From assembly GCA_037042915.1 (NCBI GenBank), contig CM073195.1, positions 2,666,001 to 2,730,000 on the forward strand: a stretch of DNA of 64,000 nt, written 5' to 3'. The DNA comes from Auricularia sp. M13 (taxonomy: Eukaryota; Basidiomycota; Agaricomycetes; Auriculariales; Auriculariaceae). Position 1 is the stretch's first letter, and each line of letters opens with the position of its first letter. Under the pieces are notes generated by a model. That model had not been told where the DNA came from. It did not search any database and saw only the letters and a program-made list of their open reading frames with translations. The position numbers were made by a program, and so were the translations under genes. Shown piece by piece: positions 49,944 to 61,327 of the stretch.

Positions 49944-52364
49944 ATGGCCAAGCACAAACGACACCACGATCGCGACGACAGTCACCGTTCCAAGAAGAAG
50001 GCGCGCGTTGACTCGGACGATGACTGGGAAGAGAGCAACGTCGACACTGCTGCAGCGGCCCCGCCAGCGCTTTCCGAGCCCAAACTAGCTGCAGAGCGCC
50101 AAGAATGGATGCAGGCCCCGTCATCGTCGTCCAGGCTCAACAAGGGAGACGATATGACCGACGGATACGGTGACGACGATGCTGCTCGACGCAAACCCGG
50201 CGACGAGGTCGATTTCTTCTCGAGCATGGGCACCGAGCACCGACGAAAAGAACGGCCGCCAGCTCCTGACCCTTCAGAGGTGACTCAATTTTGAGTCACA
50301 GTCTGTAGCACTGCTAATGGGCATAGGTCAAACGCAGCGCCAAGGAGCTTAATCCATACTTCGGCGACCCAGCGGCAGCTGCAGCAGCGTCAGCAGTTCG
50401 AGAGATTGAAACGCCAAAGCGCGCGCCCACTCCCGGCGGACCTGGCTCGCAGTGGCGCATGATGAAGCTGCGTAGGGTTTATGAAGCCGCTGAGGAGGAG
50501 GGCAAGCCCATTGAGGAGGTCGCTCTGGACCGCTTCGGCTCGCTCGAGGCCTTCCAGGAGGCCGTGGAGGAGCGCCGGGTGCTCGACCAGCGCGCGGGCA
50601 AGCGCGGTTCGCACGCATCTACACCGACGTCTGGTCCTGGCGGTCCACAGCGGCGGTTTATGTTCACAGATATGCACGAGCCAGGCAGCGGAGCGTCGTC
50701 CCGCAGTACATCATTCCGACGACCAGGTGAAGACAGTAGTAGGCCTGCAACACCTCTTGGTCGCCCGCCTCCGCCTCAACGTACCACTGGATCTTCCCGT
50801 GGTGCAGGGACTCCCAGAGCCATCGCCGTGCCCACTGTGCAGTCACCATCTGTCCAACTACCATCAGCCGCTGGTGTCCCGACTCAAAGCGAGCTCAACC
50901 AAATGCAGGCTAAAGTGCTCAAGGCGAAGCTCCTCGGAGACCCTGCTGCGGCCGACATGGAAAAAGAATACGAAGAACTGCGCGAGCGTGCTGAGAACGC
51001 ACCGCGCATCGCTATGCTGCCGACGCACAACGTTCGTGGCCAGGTGTACGACGTGGGTTCGGGCAAGGATGACGCCCACAAGCCTGGAAACGTGAGCTCC
51101 CTTCTCATCAATAATCTTTCTTCGGATGCTCACGCTCTGCGCCATCAGCGGAAAAACAAGGACACGGGAGAGGAGGAGGATATCAGCGTCATGGACATGC
51201 TCAGACAGGAGCGTTTCGGCGCCGGACGTGCCGACCAGAAGGATGTGGACGCTCAGCTCACGCGCGCCATCATGACCGACGCCAAATTCGAGGCAAGTAT
51301 CCATTTCGAACACGTCGCCCGTTTGTGCTCACGTTTGAATTTATAGGACAACCTCGAATATATGGATGATAACGCTGATAGATTGGGTCGCAAAAAGATG
51401 AAGTCTGACGCCATGAAGCGCATGTTTGCAATCCAAGGTGCTTTCACTCTATCGTATATTTGACGCCGATCTAACTTCAACTATAGATCATGCACGCACC
51501 CAGAGAGTTTTGGCGTCTTGTTCGTTCTGCACAGACGAGGATGAGCCGATGCCCAAGGCGCCTGCAATAGCGCTCGGCACACGTTGTTACCTCTCCTGCA
51601 CAATCCAAGAGGAGCTGGTTCCCGGCCACTGCCTCATCGTGCCGCTACAGCATCATCTGACGATGCTGGAGGGCGATGATGATCTCTGGGAGGAGATTCG
51701 AGTACGTCCAAGCCTACCCCTGCGGCAGGAACGTCTAAGCTCATCATCCTGAAGAATTTCATGAAATGCCTGATGCGTATGTTCGCCGAGGAGGACAAGG
51801 GCGTGCTCTTCTACGAAACGATCATTAGCCTTAAGAAGCAGCAACACTCATTCATCGAATGCGTGCCCGTGCCGTGGACTGTCTTTGAAGATATCCCTCA
51901 ATACTTCAAAGTAAGTACTTTTGCACATAGTTGTGCACAAATATGCTCATAAGGGATACAAGGAAGCAATTCTATCGTCAGAGTCTGAATGGTCCCAGCA
52001 TAGGAAGCTCATCGACTTCAGCGCGCGGCCAGGCGGGTTCCGACGCGCCATGGTGCCCAATCTGCCGTACTTTGCCATTCAGTGGGACTACAAGGGCGAG
52101 AAGGGTTACGGGCACGTTATTGAAGGTGTCAGCGATGCCGCAGGTGGGGGCGATGACCCCGACGGCGCTGTCGACGAAGGCCTAGGCAATAGCGGCGCGT
52201 TCCCAAGATACTTTGCTGCGGAGGTCATTGGTAATGTCCTCGATCTTCCACCACGCCTGTGGAGACATCCAAGGCGCATCGATGCGGCCCAAAACAGGCA
52301 ACGCGTGCAGGCGTTCAGGAAGAAATACGATCCATTCGACTGGACGCCGATGCTTCGACAGTGA
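49944..52364 (+). CDS. CWF19-like protein
   Basis: About 700 residues over roughly seven exons from the ATG at 49944. The N terminus is basic and charged (MAKHKRHHDRDDSHRSKKKA), then SAKELNPYFGDP. The middle has the CWF19 pattern (DMLRQERFGAGRADQKDVD, DAKFEDNLEYMDDNAD). The CwfJ C-terminal domains follow: CSFCTDEDEP, GTRCYLSCTIQEELVPGHCLI, GVLFYETIISLKKQQHSFIE and PNLPYFAIQWDYKGEKGYGHV, ending KKYDPFDWTPML. Family members associate with the late spliceosome and lariat-debranching steps, in the nucleus. All joins tested keep frame. It converges on EFL1, with only 80 bases between stops. Confidence 0.9.
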
Positions 52365-52444
52365 TAATTGGCCATAAGATTCTATCGTCAAAGGCTTGTA
52401 TTGTACTCATGGACGATTGACAGCTAATGTACTCCTTGAATAGC

Positions 52445-55400
52445 TCAGCGCTTGAGCGTCCTTTGCTTCTCTGCAAACTCGACGATCTTCTTCTCAACGA
52501 ACATGCCCTTTCTGCTGCGCACGGCGTCCATGTATCCGCGCGCGATGTTCGCCCTGTCCGCCTTTTCGCCCAGATCCTCGAGCTCTTCCTCGGTCGTGGG
52601 CACCCAGAATGGATCTTCATCGAGCAGCTCGTACCCGCTGAACACGAGTTGCGGACTTGCTGCGCCTGACGTCTTTTTGCGGATATCTGCAGCTCGCATT
52701 AGTCGATTACGAAGCGTGACGAACGGAGTATCTACCTTCTGCGAAGCCGAAACTTTCCACGACTGGAAGAAGGGCGCGCACAGTGAAGAAACTCGTTCCT
52801 TCTTTGACGTCTTCCGATATGACTCTGCCGCGTCGTCGCGCAAGCACGCCGTACATCTTGCCCAGAGCTTCCGCTGCGCACATTGTCAGATATTGCAACG
52901 AGCACGATGCCGTGCTTACTCGAGGTTTGAATCTCGCAGGAGTACATGGCCAACATCAACCGCGGCGACCAGTCGAGCATCCCGTTTCGACACGCATCGC
53001 GTACACTGGACGTCAGCGAGCCTGTAATCTGAACCGAGCGAGATTGGGCTGGGTTGCTTTAGCACGGTGCAACAACCCAAACACAGTACCCACCAACTTC
53101 AGCGCTGATAGCGTCCGGGTCGAACTCGAGCGACTCGAGCGCGACAGCAATGCCCTGCATCGGCTCGGCGCACAGCGGGCCCTGGAAGGTGGCAAGCTGG
53201 AACCCTGCCGCGACGGCTGCTTCAAAGTCGCGCTTGAAGCCGATTCCATGGTCCTTCCCGATTCTGCTAAAACTATCCACGCGTATTCAGAGTCCAGTGC
53301 ACCGAAGGAGGGAATAAAAAAAAGACTTACTGCCGCCTGGATTCCTCGTTGGGCCGTCGGTCAAGCAATACGTTCGGGCCAGCACCGTGCGGGCCAAACA
53401 TCCAAAGTCCCTCGTAGGCGTCGGTCCACTCGCCGCCGACCTCTTCGCAGGCCCGCTTGAGCGCCTCCACGAATTCTTCTGGGCGCATAAGGCTCGCCTG
53501 CGCGACGCCCTCGTTGTCGTCTTCCACATCGGCCTCCTGCGATTCCAGGAAAGAGTCGGGGTTCACAGGTTGCTCACGCATGCGTTGCAATGTAGCGAGG
53601 TTGCCAGGAGGAGCTTGCTTGATCTGTTCCGGAAGGGGAACGACGCGCAATGTGCACTTGACGAGGCCCTGGAACGCTGTCGCTTGCACTGTTCCTCGCG
53701 GTTTGCCGGGCCCCGCCTTGGAAGGAGCCATATCTGCGCAAATGACAATGAGTGAGCGAGGTGGAGAGCTCTAAGACTCTGGAATTTCTTACCTGCCGCA
53801 CGCACTGCTGTTTCTCTGAATGGTACGATGGGCTCAGACGCTGTGATCTCGACCTTGGCAAACCGCTCCCGGAGGTCCTTAAGCAACGCTGAAAAACAGG
53901 ACATCAGCCTCATATCCGGGAAACGATGTTCATACTATGTACCTCGAGATGCAATTCACCCGCTGTGAGGATGACGTGTTCTCCGGTTGCTTGCTGGAAG
54001 GTCTCCACACAAGGGTCCGACTGGCTGAGCAGCTTCAGGCCGCGTACGATCTTCGGCATCTCCGCTGAAAATTCTGTCAGCCATACCGATACTTGCTTTA
54101 CGAACAAGGAGACTGACATGGTATGACCGGTTCAAGAGCAACGCGCACGATAGGCGGTGCCTGTTCTCCAGGTCAACGACCAGGTTCACCAATCAATATG
54201 ACAAGCGAGACACACCTGTCGCGTGACCGCACCCAGAGTTCACAAGATCCTCTTCGTCTTCCCCAACGACACTGCACAGCGTCGCGCTCCGCCAGACCTT
54301 GCCCTCCAGACCGGCAACGGCAAACACATTGCCAGCTGAGACAGCCTGGACGGGGACAAGCTCGCGGCCCATCATGATATAGAGCGCCGAAACCGTCGCG
54401 TGCGCCAGGTGTTTCGCGTTGCGCGCATGCTTGCTGCCGAGCTCGGCCTTGTACTTGGGCAGCACACACGCAAGCTGGGCGCCGACGCGCAGCGTGCCCG
54501 AATACAAGCGCGCAAAGCCCAACAGCACCTCTTCGGATTCCTCCTCGGCCTCGGCGACGGAGGGCGCGGCGTCCTCTGGGGCTGGCGGCTCTGGCGCGGG
54601 TTCCGGGTCTGCGGCCGCGGGCAGCGGCGACTCGGACGCGGCGGTAGCGTTGCGTGCCGCCCGTCCGCGCGCGCGCATCTCCTCAGCAGTCATCGGCTTG
54701 CGCTTCGCCTCGGGCAGCTCCTTGCGGGGCACGGCGAACATCTTGCTGACGTACCCCACGACGCGCGCGCTGTCATCCGCGCTGCACGCGTACAGGTCGC
54801 GCTCGAGCGCGTTCTTCGGCTCGACGGTCGCGGTGCTCTCGCGCAGGTCGGGGTACAGCATCTTGGGCACGCGCGTGCGCTGCGCGACGGACGGCGGCGG
54901 GACGACGTCAATCACCGCCTGCACCGTGCAGGTCGAGAGCGAGAGCCACTGGCCGAAGATGAGCCCGAGCACGTGCCGCGCATCTTTGGACTTGAGGTCT
55001 CGCGGGAGGATTTTGAGGTTCAGCGTGCTGACTATCTTTTCAATCTTTTCGGGATTCCTGCACGCGCAGATGTCAGTCGGTGATGTCTGGGATGCTGAAG
55101 TGAGGACTGACGGGTGGATCACGACGTTCTCGTACACAGCCCAGATGTTGTCGAGCACGAACTGCACAAAGAGCGGCTTGAGGTTCCGGCCCTTGAGCTG
55201 CTTGTGACCGATGACGCGCTTCGTCTTCGGGTCAAGATAAAAGTCGCCCCAGAGCACGCGCCGCAGGTTCGCCTCGCTCACACCGAGCTTCTGCGCGTAG
55301 AGCTGGGCGAACTTGCCGACGCGGAAGCCCCAGCCGTCGATGGCGGACGCGAATATGACGTTGCCCCTGTCCGGCGCGAAGTATATGTCCTCGTCGTCCT

Positions 55401-56168
55401 TCTCCTCGAAGTCCTCGCCGTCGTCGGCCGGCGCATCGGCCGCGGCGTCCTTGCGTGCGGCGAGCCGAGCCTCGCGCGCCTCTCTCCAGCGCAGGTCATC
55501 CTCGAGCCGCTCGGCCGCGAAGAAGCTGCCCATGACGGCGTTGACCTCCTCGATGAGCTGCTGCACGTGCTGGTAGCCCTCCGCCGGCGTCAGCTTCAGC
55601 TCTGTGATCAGCCTGTCGAACTTGTTGATGACCAGGATGGGCTTGAGCCTGTCGAGCCATGCCTGCCGCAGGACGGTGATCGTCTAGTCATGCGCCGCGC
55701 TGAGTCCTCGGGTCCCAACGTGTTTCGTGGGAACAGCGCACCTGCGTGCACACGCCCTCGACGGCATCGACGATGACGAGCGCGCCGTCACATAGACGTG
55801 CTGCGGTGGAGACTTCGCTGGAGAAGTCGACGTGGCCGGGCGTGTCGATGAGATTGACGACGTAGGTGGTGGGCGCGGCACTGGCTACGGCTTGTCAGCA
55901 GCGGTTCAGCCGCATTGCTGGCCCAGCGCTACGCACCGCCGACGACCTTGAACTGCAGCGAGACAGCGCTGGACTCCATGGTGATGCCGCGCTGCTGCTC
56001 GTCCTCGCGCGAGTCCATGTACCGAATCTTGCCCGCCAGCCGCGCCGAGATGATGTTGTTGGCCGCGAGCAGCGAGTCCACGAACGTCGTCTTGCCGTGG
56101 TCGACGTGTCCGATCGTCGTGATCACCCGCACCAGCTCGGCGCGCGGCGCAGCGTACGGTGCAGACAT
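52445..56168 (-). CDS. EFL1: EF-2-like GTPase of 60S ribosome maturation (Efl1/Ria1)
   Basis: EFL1 works with Sdo1/SBDS to release Tif6 from pre-60S subunits in the cytoplasm. The G domain starts [17 protein letters not shown] (G1), with [17 protein letters not shown] as switch I. The next exons give the DTPGH-type G3 followed by [18 protein letters not shown] and VINKFDRL (G4). An EFL1-type insertion rich in Asp/Glu ([16 protein letters not shown]) follows [15 protein letters not shown]. The C-terminal domains III-V contain [29 protein letters not shown] and [19 protein letters not shown]. About ten introns are present. One base appears lost at 53883: HLERC should run on as [13 protein letters not shown]. 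The length, about 1,050-1,100 residues, fits the family rather than EF-2 itself. Confidence 0.93.
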
Positions 56169-56302
56169 CGTGATGACTGGCAGAGAGCGGAATAGGCGCC
56201 CGTCGGCTGCGAAAGCGGCTGCGAAAGCGCGTCAAGACCGCGTCGGGATCGCAAGCTTGGCTCATGAATATTCCATGATTGCAGAATCTAATTTAAGTGG
56301 TG

Positions 56303-57366
56303 TTACCGCGACACCAGCTGTATTATGAGAGAAATAACACCAGCGCCCACAGCGCCGCCTACAGCAGATATCGCCAGAGCCTCCAGCCGTCTGCGTCGCT
56401 CGTCCTGCAAAGCACCCTCAGGCGCCTCAGCAACAAGAGTACGAGCTGGCCCAGCGTCCGCGACCTTGAGTGTTTCCAGCAGCTGCGCCTGCGCGTCGAG
56501 TCGTGCCCTGACCGCGCCCATATTCTCCTGGAGCTGGGCGGCGTGCTCTTTCTCCAGCGCCTCGACGCGGCGCTCGAACGTCTCGCCCAGCCGCCGGCGC
56601 TTCCAGGGTTCGACCCAGATGATGGCGGTGACAAAGACGAGGACGTTGAGGGCCATGGCGCCGAGCTGGCCGTAGGTGGACAGCCGTCGAATCTTGTCGC
56701 TCCAGACCTGCTCCTCGTGGTAGCGGGCGAGGATGGACTGCGTGAGGCGCTGAGCGCGTGCTCGACGGCGTCCTCGGCGCGCACGACGGCGTCCTTGGCG
56801 CGCGTCTCTTCCTGCTCGAGCACGTGGTCGGCCCGGACGAGCGCGGTGAAGCGCGACACATCCGCCTCGCTCCACGACGCCTTGCGCTGCAGCAGGTCGT
56901 TCACCTCCCGCTGGCTCTCCACCCGCGCCGCAGCAGCCTTGTCGTACGCGGCCTTGGCGTCGCGCGCTGCCTGCCGCGCCTGGCTGATGCGTGCCTCTGA
57001 GCGCGTTTCAGCAAGCAGTCACTGTCCCCGAAGACGGCTCAGCTCACCATTCTCGACAACGGTCTGCTTCAGTCCTTGGATTTCGTCGTAGCCGGACATA
57101 CGGTTCAACACGAGGCCCATTTGCGCGAAATTCGAGTTGGCCGACGACACAAAGCCGCCCACCTGCGACTGGAGCACTTCTCGTCGCAGCGACACCAACC
57201 CGCGCAGACGCTCCAGAACACTCGGTTGTTGCTGCTGCTGCTGCTCGGGCTCTTTCGGCGCCTGCTGCTGCTGTGTACTCGAGTTCCATCGCCGTGTCAA
57301 GTGTACGTGTGGGTAACGAGCCACGAGTGGCCGTCGGGCGACATGCCGCAGGCTGACGCCGCTCAT
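56303..57366 (-). CDS. MDM33: Mitochondrial inner-membrane protein, SHE9/MDM33 family
   Basis: About 330 residues. The start at 57366 gives [26 protein letters not shown], an Arg-rich amphipathic mitochondrial presequence; an upstream in-frame ATG at 57453 would bury it. A CAG-coded glutamine run follows. Long coiled coils come next ([37 protein letters not shown]) with the family signature [17 protein letters not shown] and [19 protein letters not shown]. Two membrane spans close the protein ([37 protein letters not shown]). Yeast Mdm33 affects inner-membrane fission and mitochondrial shape. One base appears lost at 56761: AVE should continue [14 protein letters not shown]. It lies head-to-tail between COQ9 and EFL1. 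Confidence 0.88.
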
Positions 57367-57475
57367 GGCACTCGGGAAAGAAAGCAAAAAATAGATCCGC
57401 CGCCCACGCGGAGATAAGATCGCGACAAAGACGCGCTTTCGGGCTCCGACCATTGCTGTAATTCTTTACAAGTGC

Positions 57476-58345
57476 TCATCGAACGAACGCGCCGGTGCTC
57501 CGTGCAATGCCGGCTATAGATCGCACAAGATATTCGGCAAAAACGCCGGCCTCCTCCTTGGCGGAGCGTGCGCGCTCGGCCTCGTCCAGCAGGCGGCTCA
57601 GCAGACTTTGTGCCGACCGGTCGCGTACAGATGTTGCGCGTAGTTGATGCGACTCTGCGTAATACATGAACGGGGATGGATCCCACAGAGAAGCGGCGGA
57701 CGCACCTGCAAGTCCGTAGATAGTGCCCACAACGGCTCTCCGCGCATACCATTCGGGCTACGAAAACACGGTCAGTGAGCATGCACAGACTGATATAGAG
57801 TGCGGCGTACACCACGCGACTCATCGCCAGCAATAACAAGCGCTTCATCCGCGACACTAAACGCATGCTCGAGCACCGGCCTCGGGCTCGCAAGCGACGG
57901 CAGCTTCAAGGAGCCTACGACGGGGCCAGGTATCGAGCTCCATGCATTGAGCGCCTGCATGTCGATTGAATAGATGCGCGCCATCGCACAGCAAGGGGAC
58001 GCACGAAAGGCAGATGATGCAGCACGGGCGCGTTCCAGTCCAGCCGTCGCAGCAACGACGCCTTCAACGCCGTCTGCTTCGACACGCCCTCGACGCTCCC
58101 GAGTCGCATATCCTCGAGCCCAGCACGTAGCCTGACAAGTCTTATTGGACTACGTATGCAGCGGCCGTCCACAATCGCGACGCACCATTCCTCGAACAGC
58201 GCTCGTTCGGGCCCGTCGCGCGGCCCAAAAGCGCACCCAGGGCCGTATGCGTGATCTGATTTCCCTCAGTCAGTGCAGCACGCGTGAATCCATGCGTGTG
58301 TATGTGCGGAAGCGCTGCTCGGAGCAGCTGAATGGGGGCAGACAT
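57476..58345 (-). CDS. COQ9: Ubiquinone biosynthesis protein COQ9
   Basis: COQ9 is a lipid-binding, mitochondrial matrix protein that hands ubiquinone intermediates to Coq7. The TetR-like helical fold begins MSAPIQLLRAALPHIHTHGFT, TRAALTEGNQITHTALGALL. The next parts are ALFEEWCVAIVDGR, LKASLLRRLDWNAPVLHHLP, ALNAWSSIPGPVVGSLKLP and the late exon EWYARRAVVGTIYGLAG, DPSPFMYYAESHQLRA. It ends RSIAGIARSTGAFVR. One base seems lost in the C run 58212-58214, where RATG should continue PERALFEEW. The join between GDESR and PEWYARR is not resolved in phase. An obvious presequence is missing from the chosen start at 58345, so a further 5' exon is possible. The start is 361 bases from the divergent GH71 gene. 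Confidence 0.85.
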
Positions 58346-58706
58346 GATGAGCCGAGTGTTGCGGACGTTGAAAACCTGAACGACCTTCCGCCAGGTGCCA
58401 TCGTTTACGGCCCCTTTGGATCTCCACGACCACAACTACAACGGATTTCAGATGAGAATCCCAGCCAGCTGATCCCGGATTATCCGCGAGGAGCTCAGTT
58501 GGTCGGATTGTCGATGCAGTGACGCACACTGGGGCTGTGCGGCGTTTCTGGCCTCCCGGTGATCATCATCCCGATTTGAAACTTTGCATGGCCACCGCGA
58601 CGCCCATGGCCATATAAGAACGGCGACGGACCCGCCTTCATTCCCACAAACTCCTCTTTACACTTTCACCCTTCGACTTTTCTCCATTTCTTTTCTTCCA
58701 TATTCG
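58346..58706. promoter_or_regulatory. Divergent promoter, COQ9 / GH71
   Basis: A 361-base region between two divergent starts. A TATA box (CATATAAG, 58611-58618) lies about 90 bases before the GH71 start, as expected for a regulated secreted enzyme. No comparable box is seen on the COQ9 side. Confidence 0.5.
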
Positions 58707-60641
58707 ATGATTTCGCGTTCGACCTCCTTCAAGTGCGTTGCGCTGCTATCCGCGGCGCGTATGGCCGCCTCGCAGTCTGTGTGCGTGCCTTTCGTTATTC
58801 CGCATTGTTCAGAGCTGCTAACACCCGCCGTCCGCGACAGCATTGCGCATTACATGGCACAGCAGTTGTACGATTATAAGGAGGCCGACATTACGAAGGA
58901 CATGCAAGATGGTGAGCCACGTGCTGAGCAGCAGCATTTCCCCACGTGCAGAGTGACAAGATCGGTTTCTTACATAATTTCTATTTCTATGCAGCCAAGG
59001 CGATAGGCATTGAGGCGTTCGCGATGAACATCGCCGCGAACGACTACGAGGTCGACAAGATCAAGATGGCGTACCCCATCGCGGAGCAGCTGGGCTTCCA
59101 GCTGCTCTACTCGTTCGACACGTCGTACGACTGGCAGCCCGCGGACGTGATCAACCTCGTCGCGGCGACAGCCAACAGCAGCGCGACGTACAAGTGGAAC
59201 GGCCGGCCGGTCGTGTCCTCGTTCTCCCGCCGGGCGATCCGCGCGGCGAGGACTTCTGGGGCGGCATCAAGAGCGGGCTTAAGGCCCAGGGCGTCGACAT
59301 CGTCCTCGCGCCGGCGCTCACCAAGTTCCGCGACCCCGCGAAGGCGCAGGAGTTTTTGGACTCGTTCCCCAGCGTTGAGGGCTTCTTCAACTGGTGGTCG
59401 TGGCCCGAGGACAAGCCTGGCAGTGAGTGATGCCGGGATCTTCCTCGGAGATCGTGTGTTTCTGACGACGCCTTTTAGATTTGACCACCGATACGGACCT
59501 TGCCTACAAGCAGGCCGTTGCCACGCGCGGCGGACCGTATATCATGTCCGTCTCACCATGGCAGTTCAAGAACATCAACGGAGAGGCTTGGGTAGAGAAC
59601 TCTGATTACCTCTGGAAGTATCGTTGGGAGCAGGCGATCAGTGGTGAGAACAATATTGCACTCTTCGCTTCCATCGCAATGTCTGACAACATTGAACAAT
59701 GACAGAGGTGAAGCCAGATATCATTGAGATCGTCACCTGGAACGACTACGGCGAATCGCACTGTACGTCTCGTGTGGCCCTCAGTGAATTCTCTCTCATT
59801 CTTGGACCATCAGACATCACGGACGTCAACCCCATCGTGAATCTGGGAACCGATGCGCCGCACTATGTGACCGGGGTCGACCATTCAGCGTGGCAAATTC
59901 CCGCCAAGTACTACATTCAGTGGTTCAAGTCGTGCGGCACTGCTCCCGCACGCCGCATTCGCGGTCTCCGCAAGAAGCGGTGTGGCGAGAACTGCGACTG
60001 CAGCGCTACGCCCCCATCACCGACTGCAGCGCCTCCCGCCCCGTCGTCCGACCCGGAGCCCGCCCCAATCCCGTCCTCCGAGCCTGCTCCAGCACCGTCC
60101 TCTGAGCCAGCTCCGGCGCCGTCGCCTGAGCCCGTTCCAGTTCCTTCCTCCGAGCCTGCGCCTGCCCCGCCGTCTACTACTCCCGCGCCCACGGAGCCTG
60201 CGCCCGCGCCAGCTCCGGGATCCTGCAGCGCACCCCCTGTTGAGGCACGTACCGAGCCAATAACGCATATATTCATACACGATTGACACAAAACTTCAGG
60301 AGGAGACGATCGTCTACTGGTACCGTCAATTCCCCAAGAACATCCAGTGCTCGGGCGGCGCTGAGGTGCGCAACAAGGACTTTGTAGCGGACGAGATCTT
60401 CGCGTACGCCATGCTCAAGGAGCCCGCGACGATCCGCATCGACGCCGGCGCGTCGAGCGGCGAGTTCGCCGTGCAGGCCGGCACGTCGATTGTGTCGATC
60501 CCCTTCCCGGACACGGACGAGACGCCGTTCTTCCAGATCCTGCGCGGCGAGGAGGTCGTCAAGTCTGGGCACGGTAACCTGGGCATCCGCCACTCCGGCT
60601 GCGAGTGGTACAACTTCAACCCTGCCGTCGGCAGTATCTGA
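58707..60641 (+). CDS. GH71 alpha-1,3-glucanase (mutanase) with repeat linker and C-terminal domain
   Basis: A secreted endo-alpha-1,3-glucanase acting on fungal wall alpha-glucan. MISRSTSFKCVALLSAARM is a moderate signal peptide. Splicing (GTGCGT donor; then an intron ending CTATGCAG) gives SVIAHYMAQQLYDYKEADITK joined to AKAIGIEAFAMNIAAND. Then come LLYSFDTSYDWQPADV, EGFFNWWSWPEDKPG, PYIMSVSPWQFKN and EIVTWNDYGESHYI, all family hallmarks. The catalytic part is followed by KRCGENCDC and a linker of repeated PSSEPAPA units. A C-terminal beta-rich domain ends ECEWYNF-like SGCEWYNFNPAVGSI. One base is missing at the C run 59226-59228 (VVSSFS to PPGDPRGEDFWGG). The last intron, 60245-60299, seems to use a GC donor. 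Such enzymes serve wall remodelling or attack on other fungi. Confidence 0.9.
60060..60225 (+). repeat. PSSEPAPA linker repeats in the GH71 gene
   Basis: Around six to eight imperfect tandem units coding P-S-S-E-P-A-P-A or close variants, making a Pro/Ser/Glu-rich, probably extended and glycosylated linker between the catalytic and C-terminal domains. Confidence 0.75.
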
Positions 60642-61327
60642 GGCTGTGTTAACAACGTTAACTTGTTTATCTATGATTGTTGAAAGTGTTAACTATGCCA
60701 TCATTTGGCCACCTCGGGTCCAGCAAAACGCTGAGTCTCGTAGACTTCGCTTTTGGGATTTCTGCGAAAAGCGTCGTTACCGAGGGATTCGCCTCGGCCT
60801 CACGATGCATCGCAACATGGAATGATGGACTGCTGTGTTGTCCACTGGCCAGGACTGTCGTCCGTTGCGTATCGCTCAGCTCATCGCTGCTCGATGATCC
60901 GGCTGTCAGCAGTGACGAGGGGAGCGGCCTGCGACGTGGCCGAAAGGCCACGTCTGCATTGAGATCCAACGACGCTATACAGCGACCCCGGCTGCACCGC
61001 CGGAAGAGGGATCGCTGTATTAACGTCGCTCTGACTCCTCTGGGGTAGACTAGCCAACGACGGTATGCATCGGGGGAGACAATGCACGGTAGGAACAATA
61101 TATGAGGAGAGAATGCGAGTATAGAGTGCAAGAACAGAACTTTCTTCCTGCAGAGACACGGCTTTCACTGATAAGTAAAGGCGTTGCAATCAGGACTCGA
61201 CGACAAGATGTGGTGTCGGCCGGGGCCGAGCCGGGACCATCTTTTCCTGCTGAGTCCCTCTGAGTCCTCGGAATACGGACTGCTGGCTCTTTCGTAGAGC
61301 ACAGCACCGCGTTGCAGACACAATTTT
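60642..61327. other. Intergenic, no gene seen
   Basis: About 690 bases between two rightward genes, holding the GH71 3' end and the next gene's promoter. GTTAAC appears three times within 60646-60695 (60647, 60658 and 60690). Otherwise nothing is seen. Confidence 0.45.

Noticed and set aside
58946-58992. Coding continuation of GH71 reading KIGFLHNFYFYA
   Set aside because: It is intron sequence: splicing to the acceptor at CTATGCAG gives the conserved AKAIGIEAFAMNI join.
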